A program made the translations under genes and the position numbers. From Chromera velia (Eukaryota > Sar > Chromeraceae), in contig JAHBMJ010000924.1 in assembly GCA_018398765.1 (NCBI GenBank), positions 5,995 to 38,262 on the forward strand: a DNA stretch of 32,268 nt, written 5' to 3'. This document shows positions 10,511 through 22,102 of this stretch, in pieces (position 1 is the first letter of the stretch; each line of letters begins with the position of its first letter). The notes beneath the pieces were generated by a model, which did no database searches, had not been told where the DNA came from, and saw only the letters and a list, made by a program, of their open reading frames with translations.

Positions 10511-11309
10511 CCTATCTAACAGAAAAATCTGAAAAATCAGATTGAAACGAAAAAACAAAATTGAAGTACGATTTAGAAATTAAGATTTCAAGCTCATCAA
10601 AGGATCGGCTCTGAACTTCAAAGGATTTTCTCTGAACGTTAGATTCGATTCTCACTCTGAACTAAACTTCTGACTTGGAAGAATCTGAACCCGGTCTAAA
10701 ATCGAACTCAGTCTTGAACCTTCTTGCACCAACAACTTCAATCAATCGGCTCTCTATGAGTGTTCATTCTAGGCCTTTTGGCGCCCATTTCCTTCTAGTC
10801 TTACCTGGCTGCCTGGCTTAGACACAAAGTCTAACCAGCGCAGTTCATAATAATAATCATCATCATTATCATTATCATTATTGATCGGTCTATAGGCCAT
10901 CATGCAATGCATGAGTCTAGGACAATGCTGTATTGCCCCTTTGCCAGACCTGCATCACTCATCGGGGTGGGGCTGCCGTCTGCTAGCTGAAACACGGCGC
11001 CTGAATCATGACGTTTAATCGATTTAAGTGCTGTCCCTCACTATAGAAGGCTGCGACAGTCAAACCAATCCAAGATACTGAGAGCAGACAGAGCAAACCA
11101 GTGAAGAGGGAGAACAAGGATTGGAATAGATGTACGAAGAAGGCGTTCGAAGGGTCAAAGGGATGAACAATTCGGAAAAAGACCGTTCGGTCATTGTACT
11201 CGCGTCTTTTATCTGTAGAAAAAGAGGAAAAGGAAATGAAAAGGAAAGAAAACAGAGAAATAAGAAACAAAACAAAGTCCCATTGCTAAGTTTCATACTC
11301 AGTCTGCTC
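10511..11309. other. intergenic, no gene recognised
   Basis: AT-rich to mixed composition with a short ATC/ATT repeat near 10850-10883. Its right part is probably the 3' flank or UTR of the minus-strand gene ending at 11310. Confidence 0.35.
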
Positions 11310-12149
11310 TCACAGCCACGTTGCAATAAACTTGCCCTTTTGAAGACCAGGTCGGTCACCCTCTCCTTCTCCTGCTGGATGGTCTTCGAGCATGACAAAA
11401 GCCCGCACAGCGCGTGTGACTGATGGGAAAGACATGTCAAAGGAGAGGTTCTCTCTGTTGGACGCTTGTTCTTCCCCCTCTTCGAACTGTTCGAGAAAGC
11501 CAATCTTGTCTTGAATCTGATCCCATGCCCTCTGACGCCAAGACTTCTTTGCTGACTTGGAAACGACGGCGGGAGTCGTCATCTGTGCAGTGAAGCACAG
11601 ACAAGGACTCACGCGGTCAGAGGGAGGAAGCAGAGAGAAGAACTGCTGCAAAGAACGTTGCACATTGCATTCTTCCTGCTCTGATTCAAAAAGGTGAGAT
11701 TCTCCGCAGAAACGAAGCCACACTTTACAAGAAGGGAACGCGTCTCCATACCCGCAAACAGAAAAGAGCGAACGCCCATCCCGGGTGGCAATCACATCGT
11801 TGGCATGCTTTTCCGTCATGTCACAACGAAAAACTGCCTTCAGGCCCCTTTGCCTAACAAAATCTGCACTGTCACAGCAAGGCAGATCCTTCTGTACACA
11901 AAGGTCAAACAGCTCACGAACAGTCTGAGCTGAGAGCCCAAACGGGTTTTCGCTGAAGTCTCCTTCAAGGAAAAGGTGAATGAAGTATACTGTGGCTTGG
12001 GGAACCTCAGGAGGAGTAGGTGGGGAGAGGAGTTTTGAGAAACCAACGTCTATGATAGTAGAGTAGACGAGTTCAGGGATTTGATTGACAGAGTCGCCTT
12101 TTAAATTCAAAGAGGAGGATATAAATGCACTGTTGTTGATAGAAGGCAT
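11310..12149 (-). CDS. unrecognised protein, 279 aa from first Met after a repeat tract
   Basis: The longest clean ORF outside the retrotransposon, ending TGA at 11310-11312. From the first Met (12149) it encodes 279 residues of ordinary globular composition: many Phe and Cys, a segment VYFIHLFLEGDFSENPFG near residue 55, and an acidic stretch with EQFEEGEE near residue 224. I recognise no domain. The same frame stays open upstream across a 54-bp tandem repeat up to a TAA at 12351-12353. Beyond that stop it is open again to an ATG at 12617 (MAMAYDDDND...). The original protein may thus have begun at 12617 with a Pro/Ser/Gln-rich repeat domain and be interrupted here. Translation from 12149 would still give the globular part. 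A gene on the same strand as its upstream neighbour, about 1.2 kb away. Confidence 0.6.
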   Translation of the reverse strand: MPSINNSAFISSSLNLKGDSVNQIPELVYSTIIDVGFSKLLSPPTPPEVPQATVYFIHLFLEGDFSENPFGLSAQTVRELFDLCVQKDLPCCDSADFVRQRGLKAVFRCDMTEKHANDVIATRDGRSLFSVCGYGDAFPSCKVWLRFCGESHLFESEQEECNVQRSLQQFFSLLPPSDRVSPCLCFTAQMTTPAVVSKSAKKSWRQRAWDQIQDKIGFLEQFEEGEEQASNRENLSFDMSFPSVTRAVRAFVMLEDHPAGEGEGDRPGLQKGKFIATWL

Positions 12150-12581
12150 GTTGGCATCACTGTGTGGGGAGGGCGAGACGGAGGCGCTTTGTGGGGGAGG
12201 CGTGTTGGCATCGCTTTGTGGGGAGGGCGAGACAGAAGCACTTTGTGGGGGGGGCGTGTTGGCATCGCTTTGTGGGGAGGGCGAGACGGAAGCGCTTTGT
12301 AGGGGGGGCGTGTTAGCATCGCTTTGTGTGGAGGGCGAGACGGAAGCGCTTTATAGAGGGGGCGTGTTAGCATCGCTTTGTGTGGAGGGCGAGACGGAAG
12401 CGCTTTGTGGGGGGGGCATGTTGGCATCGCTTTGTGGGGAGGGCGAGACGGAAGCACTTTGTGGGGAGGGTGTGTTGGCATCGCTTTGTGGGGAGGGCGA
12501 GACAGAAGTGCTTTGTGGGGGGTGCGTGTTGGCATCGCTTTGTGGGGGGGGCAAGACGGAAGTGCTTTGTGGGGGGTGCGT
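12150..12581 (-). repeat. 54-bp tandem repeat, eight copies, coding for an 18-aa unit
   Basis: Eight in-register 54-bp units. In the frame of the downstream ORF each encodes DANTPPPQSASVSPSPQS or a variant. Because 54 is a multiple of three, several frames on both strands stay open through the tract, so the long plus-strand Cys/Gly/Leu-rich frames are shadows. The unit at about 12338-12373 carries CTATAA in place of CCACAA or CTACAA, creating the TAA stop. Confidence 0.92.
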
Positions 12582-12617
12582 GTTCGCATCATTATCATCA
12601 TCATACGCCATCGCCAT
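12351..12617 (-). pseudogene. 5' part of the repeat-domain ORF, ending at an internal TAA
   Basis: Opens at ATG 12617 (MAMAYDDDND), runs 88 codons through about four and a half repeat units and stops at TAA 12351-12353 in the middle of a unit. The stop arises from one C-to-T change (CAA to TAA) relative to sister units. Just upstream of the ATG, on the minus strand, is CCTATTTATAGG, which resembles a TATA element. It lies too close to the ATG to be sure. Confidence 0.45.
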
Positions 12618-12639
12618 CGGCCTATAAATAGGCGTCTAA

Positions 12640-13854
12640 TCTTTGTTGGCAACGCACAAGGCAGTTCGGTTCTTTACAACAGCAGTTCACTTTGATTTAT
12701 GCTTAATTCAAACTAAAATGTTTCTTTTCAAACTCTTCTGCTTCCGGAGTAGCATGCTTGTGCATGAATGATGCTGAATCAGATTTATGGGACGTAGTCC
12801 GCCACCCATGTCAAGCCACTTTATATAGCTCCAGCCCCATCCTTGCCGGTACTTTGCCAAAATCTGCTTTATACGGCACCCCAGCACCAGGTTTCCCTTC
12901 TCGGAGACCCTCCTAGCCCCTGCTTTATGATTTGTTTTTTAATACAGGGAGGCTTCGCTGGTTGTTTTCCATGGATTCTGCTCATATAGATGCAAAAACC
13001 TCTATAAAACTTAGAGTACAGAACATAAAAAGCCTATCTGTCGTTCAAATGATACATGTTACTGCATAGAAAATCACTACTTTTAAATTAAGTCACTTTT
13101 TAATATTTTAAGTTTAATCGACTTGCTAATGGGAGACTTGTATGCATGCAGTATACTAGCATATAACAGTAACTTAAACGGTTCAAAAAAAAACTTCTAG
13201 AAAAAAAAAGTCACATTCTTTTTTTTTTTTTAAAGAAGATTAAACATATCATGAAAAAACAAAATACAGTAAGTGAAAGAATGTATGTGAAGGACTAGGT
13301 GAAGGATATAATGCAGTTATACACTGGATTATGCAATAATTTCATCTAGAAATTGCTATAAAGAGATTCATTCATGAATTCGTTTTCTATTTTTTATTCA
13401 GCTTTGTTCCTACATCGTATGATTTCCCTAGTGATTCCCTATGTTCAGTCAGACAGCGCGCCAAGCTGTAATCTTCGCACAGCTGATCTAAAGTACAAGA
13501 ACTTTAATTTCTCTTGCAAGCGAAATTGATGGAGCGGTCGCATGTTTGCTTTGCCCCATACCCAGGCATGGAAGCTCACAAACGGGGAACTACTAATGCG
13601 AGAAAGTTAAATAGCGACCTGATCTTTCGAGCAGCGAAGCAATATCGGTCAGGGCATTTTCGTCATTCTCTCTTGCTTCGCCTTAAGATATTGGGCCCTC
13701 AAGGCACTGTGTGTTTTTGTCGCTATTCGTGTTCTCTCCCTCTGTGAATTGACTTCACAGGCATGTCTGCAGACACAAACATTAACGTAGCAGCGGTAAT
13801 GAAAGAAGAGAGTCGATCAACACTCCGAGGACCTCGTCTGTTAGGCGTGAAGGC
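12640..13854. other. AT-rich intergenic, no gene recognised
   Basis: Homopolymer A and T runs near 13186-13232 and otherwise unremarkable sequence. A 77-codon plus frame at 13514-13747 has no recognisable similarity. The left part is the presumed promoter region of the minus-strand gene at 12617/12149. The right part is the presumed 3' flank of the RCC1-type gene. Confidence 0.35.
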
Positions 13855-16800
13855 TCAATGCACAAACAAAAGAGGAGAAAAATGGTAGCCGTGGAAGACT
13901 TCCAGGATGATTTCAAACACCCGCAAACATTCGTCTGAATAGACATCCATGAGAAATGGACAACTTGTACGATTGAGGGTGCGGAAAAAATGCAAACGAA
14001 AGTTGCTTGTCTTTTTTACGTTGTAGCCTTCGCAAGTAAACCAGCAGCACAATGAGTATGCTGCACAATGCAAAAAAAGGAAGTGTATTTCTCTGAAGTT
14101 CATGATGCTCACCCATCCCTGAAACCTTTTCTCCGCTGTTCTCGCCCCGTTCCCTCCCCTTCTCGTCTCTTTGTCCTTTTTTCGATCATAGAAACTCGCC
14201 ACTGACCGCAGACTGCGAACGTCTGATGGGATCCGCAGAAGACCCGCCTGGCTGCGAAGAGACTCTCAAGGTGGGACACCAGGACAGGAACCCCCACACA
14301 CGAGACCTGCAGCACCGAGAGTAGGAAAGTCAAATGAATGTAGAAGAGGGAGACTCAGACGATGCAAAACAGAGAAAACAAAACACCCAATCACCATCCA
14401 GTTCATAGCGGACGGCTTCACAGGAGGATGAAAGAGAGAAAAAAGAAGCATGGGAGGCAGGAAGTGGACAAAAGGGTTCACAACAGAGATACAGAAAGCA
14501 GAAAGAGGGGGAGTTGGGGTCGAGGAGGCACCTTGAATTCTCTTCAATTCATTTTCTGACCTTGCCTCCGAATCCGTCTGGCCGTTCTCTCTTCACATTG
14601 CTGCACACACTCAGATTTGGAGAAAGAACACACAAGAGATCGAAGGTCAAGTGGTAAAGTGATTTGCACTCAAGAATCAGCGCAGAGGGTTTCCACAAAC
14701 CACAGGGAAGTCATGCAAGTAGAATACACTTGAGGGACACAAAACCATATACCAAGGTGCAAGAGGTGAAGGCGACACGCGAGACACCAACGAAGCGGAC
14801 AAGCAAGTGAGTAACAAATTAAGTAAAGCCGGAAAGAAAAAAAGAGCTAGGCCGACTGACTCGACGGGCCCCCCGATACTTCCAGCAACACCCCAACAGA
14901 AGACCTCCCCTGACTGGGTGCAAGAGGCTGAGTGTTTGTCTCCCAGGGCTAGGTGGATTGTTTGCTGCACCAGACGACAGAGAAATCGGAGGTACAGATA
15001 GACAGACAGAGGAAAGCTTGGCACAGTATGGGAGGGAAAGATGCGCATCAGTCAGTACGCCATCCTCAGTCCAAAGAATCAGAGGAAGAATCAATGGACA
15101 AAACGGTGCGAGAGCAATCAATGCACATGAAGGAGAGCCGAAATGTAATTTTACTTGAATTTTGCGACGCTCTCTGCGCCAATAGCCTCTGAGCTGTGCA
15201 GTTTTTCCACTGTGCAGATCTGTCTGTGTGTTTTTCAGCTTCTTTGTGCCGTTTTCTATCTGCCTGACCTGTTCATGGTGCTGGGAGATGTAGGTGGGAA
15301 GTGCCAGGAAATTGGTCCTCTCGTCCGTCATTTCGTTCTCCAACCACCGACACCGGCTCTGCACGTACTCACGAACCAACCAATCAACCAACCAACCAAC
15401 CAACCAACCAACCAGCCAGCCAGCCAGCCAGCCAGCCAACCAACCTACCAACCAACCAACCAACCAGAAGAATTCCGCCTGAACTGCATTCGTAGTATAT
15501 TGGTGCGAAAACAGTAAAGACACCTATCTGTCAATCGACCCCCCAAGCAGACAGAGGTCCTCTAGAGACACACACACATGTAAGAGTAGGCAGATACAAT
15601 TTGTTTCTACATGACATGCCACCACTCTTTGTCTCCCTTCTCTTCTCTTCCGTCCTTTTCTTGCTTTCCCTCTTGAAGCCACGGGTCAAATCGGGGCCAT
15701 CGTTCAAGGACAACTGAAGGAGTGTCCCCCGAAGCACGAAATGGGCTTAGGTTCTCAAAGTACCCCTCCCCTGACCTCAAATTCCAGCTTTGAGAGCGAC
15801 AGCTGTCCCTGCGTCGCGTTGCCCCAGAGAGACACGCCCCCGAAGGGCTGCAGCTCGATGCATAGATAGATCAGGGATCCCGGTACCTGCATAGACACAT
15901 ACACACACGCACACACAGAGAGAGGGAGAGAGGGAGAGAATTGTAGAGAGAATGCAGGAATAAGTGCATAGCTTGTGCAGAGAAGCAAAGATTATGCAGT
16001 GTGCAGCTCAGACGAGATGCGAGCAAACAGAGCCATGCACTCTTGATTGGCTGTGACATTGCCTAGAGGGCCCGCAATAATACCCATGCAGCTCTTGTCA
16101 TGAATCCACACTCAATATCTGTACGTGTCGTCTTCTTTTCATGATTTAAAGTTTGCATGGGTCCTATTATTGCGTGTCGACGAGGCTTTCTCTCCCTCTC
16201 TAGCCATGAGTTGACAGGGATATTCAAAGAGAGACAGAAAGAATCTAGGAGGGAACCCTGTCGGACTTACCGATGCAACCGCTGTGAATTCTGGCATCTG
16301 GGCCTGGACTTTCTTTGCTGCCTGGGACGCCGATGCATTGGCTGCGCTGTTCAGGCCTCCTCCCACGGCATCGTGCTCCGTCTCCTCAGAGGATCTGCAG
16401 GCAGCAATGCAGTCGGCCAATTTGGGTGGTGGCACGACGTTCATTTGTTACACCCTCACTATCCATTTACTAGTCCGTTGAATGTGGACTGATTGTGTGT
16501 ACACCCTCGGGACTCTTGCGTGGCCCGAAGAATCCAAAGTCTCTGCTTTGTTTCGTTTGCTGGGAGGAGACAAGGTTTTCAGGCGAAGCCAAGAAAAAAG
16601 GAGAGCAGAAAAACAGACCAAAGGCAAAGATACGCAACAGGTTTAGGAAACGAAAGCAGTATGCAGCACTGTCAAGCCATGTGTATATTGGAGAAAAATG
16701 CTCAGTTCAACAAAGCACATCTGGAACGAGAGCTCTATTTGACGAACAAAACATGCATTCAACAGGACGGCAGTCGGGCAGCCTGACCGAATGGTGTCCA

Positions 16801-19462
16801 GTTTGAGGTTGGACGTGTTGATCCTCGTTGTCTGCTCTCGAATCTTTTCAGCCAGGTTAGGGTCGGTCTGCAGGTGTGTGTGCCGAGGTGAAGGCATGAG
16901 AGAACACGAAGTGAAGGCAAGGCAAAAGAGTTTTTCTATTTGCAACCGCACGCCGACGTTCGAGAAGAACAGAACTGATGTGGAGAGGGACATGGAACGG
17001 AAAGCAGCCGAAGCAAACACACGCACGCACGCACACACTTGCTGAGTGTTTCTTCAAAAGCATTGCAGAGGACACATTGGAATGAGAAGAGAGGCAAAAT
17101 CTTTTGGACACCGCTACTGATACATCTTGAGCATTCCTCGTTGATATAAGACGCGTTCACAAATCCATTTCTTTAGCCAGTCATTTCTTCTTCTTTTCAA
17201 TCATTCGTTTGACCGTCAACTGACCCTTTCACGCAGATACCCCACACACACAGAGTTAAGTTAGCAGGGTAGAGTGCGTAGGGAAGGCACGGTAGGCTGG
17301 GAGGGACGGTAAGATTTCACCCAGATACGCTCTTAATCAAACTGAACCTGAAGCCGTCCAAACTAAATTCTGGCCACCCACTTGACGAACTCTTGCAACG
17401 TCCCTCCAGACTTTCTGTTCACATTCTCTTCTGCCAATTTAGTTAATTGTGTGAGTACTCACTCACTCACTCACCCCTGCGAGTGCTTTCTGTGCCAATG
17501 CCTTCAATTCCTCTGCGGCCTCGTAGGTGAGGAGGGAGATGGGGCAGGACGTCAGGTCCTCATCGTCGAAGAACACAGAGTTGCTCTGCATTCGAACAGG
17601 CAGCCCACAGACAGAGCAAACAGGGCATCAGCAGATTGATTAGAACACACAAATGCCCAGCAATCCGCAGCCAGATACTCGGAAAAAGAAACAGGCATAC
17701 AGAGGTGACTTTTGAGCACTTAGCTTATGAATAGAGAAATGCGGCATTTCTTTTCAAAAGAGCAGGCATAAAAGAACAAAGGAGGATTTTACAAAGCAAA
17801 CAAAGGACTTCAATTCGAAAAAAGAAATCTCGTACGCTTTGATGGATGCAGTCAGTTAGATTCTGTTTCACTCTTTGACCGCAAGAATGTACCTTCGGGT
17901 CCACTACCGCAAGCTCTCCGACTCTCTCCCGGTCCTCTGCAGTTGGAAGGTTCAGAAGCTCTCCGTCAGGCTGCCAGGAATTCTGGGCAAGAAGAATTGC
18001 CTGCAAGACATTTAGAGGAATCAAGAGGAAACGTGGGCAGGCAGCAGATGGATGGATGGATGGATGCAGCAGGGTGATTGAGGCCAACTTGGGATGGCAG
18101 ACTGGAATCTAGAACAGAACAGGATCTCTTCGAATGTCTTCCTATCGTGTACTTCAGTCCATCTCCACACGATCAACGCGTTTCGGCCCGACAAAAAGGA
18201 CAGTCAACTGAAAGAAAACACATTTCCAACAGACCCACTCACCTTCGGTCTGCACCCAATCAATCTTCTGATTCTCTGCAGGGTTCTGTCCTGTCTGACG
18301 ACAACGACGTGAGCCACGCTCTGGGGGTTGATGGGAGGGGGAGACCATCTCTTCTTTCCTGCAAAGTGAAGAAAGAAAGTGGAGGTATGTGGAGACAGAT
18401 CGAAGCAACTCTAAGGGACAGCTGCAGGGAGGAATGCAGAGCGCGACAGAGATGTTACCACAAGGACACGGAAGGCCTCACCCCCGCACACCCTAACGAA
18501 GCGAACGAAGGTCGGTTTACTCAACTCTCGAACAGATACAGAAGTTCGTCAACCAAAAAGAAGAGAGGGAAAAATGATTTGTCTTAGATTCTGCACAGAC
18601 GGATTCTGCCTATCCAGTTTTCTTTACACACATTGTGGAACGGAGTCCGAAGGTACCTGTGGATATGTTGTGGTAGTACAGTCTCCCCGTGAAGTCCTCA
18701 TTTGCCTCTCTCCAGTCGGACACCTCTGCCGGGATGCCGTCTGTGGCTGCAGCGATCCTCCTGGAGATCAGAAGCTCCACGTGACGCCGCAGGGCCTGCC
18801 CATGGGGGAAGGAGAGGGTGCCCACGGGGAATCTGCAGAACGAAGGGCAATTTCAAACAAGCAAACAGTTAGTGTGAGTGTGATCCTTCTTTGTGCGACA
18901 ACCGCGACAACTGTTTTTTGTTCCTCGAGGGACGTGTCTTTAGGGCACCTGAGTGTGACTATAATGCCAGCAGGCAAACACAAAAGGAAGGGAGAAGTTG
19001 GCGAACAAACGGACGTTTTGAGAATGTGGATCTCGTCCTGCAGGAGTCCGCCTTTCGAGGGGTCCACCTCGAACGTTTCCCTCTCGTCCCTCCACTCAGG
19101 CAGCGCAAAGAACGCAGCCACCCCCCCGTTCTTTGCACATGTGACAGCGCTGCAGCAAAGAATTAAGAGGAGGAAAAAAAAAGAATTGAGAGAGGAAGAC
19201 AGAGAGGGAGGAAGGGAAAAGAGGTGTCAGTCAATCGAGGATATGCGAAGAGAGGAGCAGCCAGATGATACGCAGACTTGTCAAATTTACAGGATGCCAG
19301 CTGATATCCTTTTACCAACTTGTGGAAGGTAACCTCTTTCTTCTTGTCAAATGAGATGTGCGAAACATTCGTGAATGCACCACACAGTCAAATTGGCTAA
19401 CCGACTGACTGACTGACTGACTGACTGACTGACTGACTGACTGACTGACTGACCGACTGACC

Positions 19463-19495
<33 letters not shown>

Positions 19496-22069
19496 CCTGT
19501 TGATTGACTGACTGACTGACTGACTGACTGACTGACGCTCTGCACATGTCCTTGTTCAACTGAGTCATATCCCCCTCCCTCGCCTGAGAGATTTTGGAGC
19601 ACTCGAACACGCACAGGTAGCCAGCGCAGTCGGAAGGCTCATGGGAACCTCTGTCGTCCTGCAGGCACAAGAGAAAGAGAAAAATCAAAACACACATAGA
19701 GAAAGAGAAAGAACAAGCCACAGACACCAAGTGTTTTGTGACAGGGCCAACAAGGGTTATCGTCAAAGCTGTCCTCCTATCTTGCAGACAAAAGCACACA
19801 CTGTCACCTGCTGCTGGCACAATCAGACAGATACATGCGGATAGTGGCAGACAAAGAAATGGAAGAAGGACGGAGGGCCAGCGTTTGTGGTTACCACAAT
19901 GTCTTGAGGTGCAAAATGGTTGTTGAACACACACAGAGATACACATGCACATGCACATACCTACCTGTACAGGCAGGAAGAGAGGGCCTTTGAGAACCGT
20001 CTTCGAGACAACGCGTCCGCACTTTTGACTCACACACAAACAGAAGTCGAAAGTTGTGGTCGTCAGCTTCAGCCAGGAGCCTTCAGTCAGTCCTCTGTCT
20101 GCCAGAACAACCGATCTTTCCACCTCCTTATGAGAGAACGCTCTCTCGTCCAAGAGAAGGACCCCGGGTTCGAGAGGGTCCTCTCGCCAGGGCAGAGACA
20201 GAACGAGAAGAGGGGCGTGAGCGATTGCGTTCACGTGAATGGCTGTGAAGGGCGGGGACGTTCTCACAGTGCGCTCCGACCAACAGTCTGCCCTCCCCAC
20301 CGGCACACCCAGCAGAGAGAAGGGAGCAAACTTTGGCGTCTCTGTGCGGCTGGTGACTGTCAGACGGAACAGAGATAGAAGGGCTCCCGAGTGAGTTCCA
20401 CCCGCAGAGACTTGGGTGGTTCGGTGGTGCCGAAGCGACTGCACAATCGTTGGTTCGTGACATGTGCGCATGTCCCCATGCCCCAACCGCCCCCACTGGC
20501 CGAGTCCCCAGGTCCACACCTGCATGCATGTATTGACCGGGAACAGAAAGAAGATGAAAACACTGACAGATAGGTACACGCAACAGAATGGAGAAAAAGA
20601 AAAAAAAAAACGGCAACCAAAGAGAAACTGAAGGGTCTGTTCAGCAGAAAGAGGCAATCGCGTCCAGTGTGAAGGATGTGACGGTTCTCCATATGGAATT
20701 CGCTGCGCGTTGGCTGTTGGTCTTTCTTGAAACCGTTCACAATGAATTTCACGCTGACCCTTCCATGAGAATCCAGAGCCACGAAGTGATCCTTTCCTGC
20801 AGAAAGCTCGATCAGCTCAACAGGCTCCCCCATTGACCCAGGGACCTCAGGAACGTCGCACTTGTGAAAGGCATCGGTCATCTGCAGTCAGTCAGTCAAT
20901 GATTCGATTCATTCGATCAATGCAGCAATGCAGTCTTCTCCACTGTTTTGAAAAGCAGCAGAAAAGTTTCGGTGGAACGACAAAAGCCAGATCTTTCAAC
21001 TGAATACAAAAAAGAAAAGAAACGAAGAGCAGCAATCCGATCAACCAATTCCCTACCGACCTGCATGGTTGTTCGGACAAGAGCTTCATCCGACTGTTTC
21101 ACAGAGAGGGCAGGATGGAGCCTGCCCAGCCCAGCCTGCCCGTCTGTAGCATCGCCACAACTGTACAGTCTTCCTACATCTGCAAACATTGGAACAAAGT
21201 TGAAAGAAATGAGCGTACAGTAACCAAGAGACAGCTCTCCCTCTCACTCTCTGTCTCTCAGACACACGCACGCCTCTACAGTTAGGCACCTATGCAATCA
21301 CAGTTTGATAGATGGATGAAACGAAAGAACCGCCAAAGAGAGGACGGAGGAAGAGACAAAAATTATCACATCATTTCTACTGCGGACCTGTCAGCACACA
21401 CGTGGTGAAAGCAGAGCACGCCACTCTCCTTGCCTTCACCCGGTTCGCCCACAGAGGGGGAACCACAGTTGGAACGGCAACGTAAGTGAAAGTTCCTGCA
21501 GACATGAGCAGAGAACACATGAAAAAGGGGAACGGAGAAAAGAGAAGTCCTTGTCTTTTTCATTAGACTCCTCCACCATCAGAGTAATCAAAGAAAGCAC
21601 GTGTAAATCAAACAGAGACTCCCCCCTTCCAAGGCAGCAGATCTCTTCCAACGGAGGTCAACACTTTCTTCCACGTAGCCTTTTCCACAATCACACTTCA
21701 TCGCCCACCGAGAAGCTCGAAGATCTTTTCTCCCCAGTCAAACTGACGTACCGCCTCTGCACGGGTCGAAGCCCGTCCGTCTCACATCACTAGCTGCCCC
21801 CCAGTTGTCCCTCCCGTCTGCAAGCCCCAGCTGTCCGAAGTCTGCACTTCCCCACGTGAACAGCTGCCCCTTGTTGGACACCGCCGTGCTGTGACGCTCC
21901 CCCACGGCGATGTCCACCACGTGGACGTTCTTGAAGGCCTCGATTAACTGCATTCATGCAGACATGCATGCATCCAGACAGACAAGCTAGAGAGTGGAGA
22001 CAGACAGACAGACAGACAGACAAACAGGCAGGCAGGCAGACAGACAGGCAGGCAGGCAGGCAGGCAGGC

Positions 22070-22102
<33 letters not shown>

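Noticed and set aside
12085-12627. Plus-strand 180-codon ORF of Cys/Gly/Leu repeats
   Set aside because: It is translation of the 54-bp tandem repeat, which stays open in several frames. The minus frame continues into a 279-residue globular ORF, so that strand is preferred.
15350-15470. CRISPR-like or other spaced-repeat array
   Set aside because: All regular repeats in the window are direct tandem arrays with no unique spacers, and the genome is eukaryotic.
14819-15523. 234-codon minus frame with Gly-Trp-Leu-Val repeats
   Set aside because: Repeat translation of intron 21, plus read-through across real exons in the wrong frame.
15531-15776. An extra exon beginning at TTCAG near 15711 in the RCC1-type gene
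   Set aside because: No frame gave both a clean donor and a better RCC1 match. Joining 15776 directly to 15358 keeps phase 0 and gives a good repeat.
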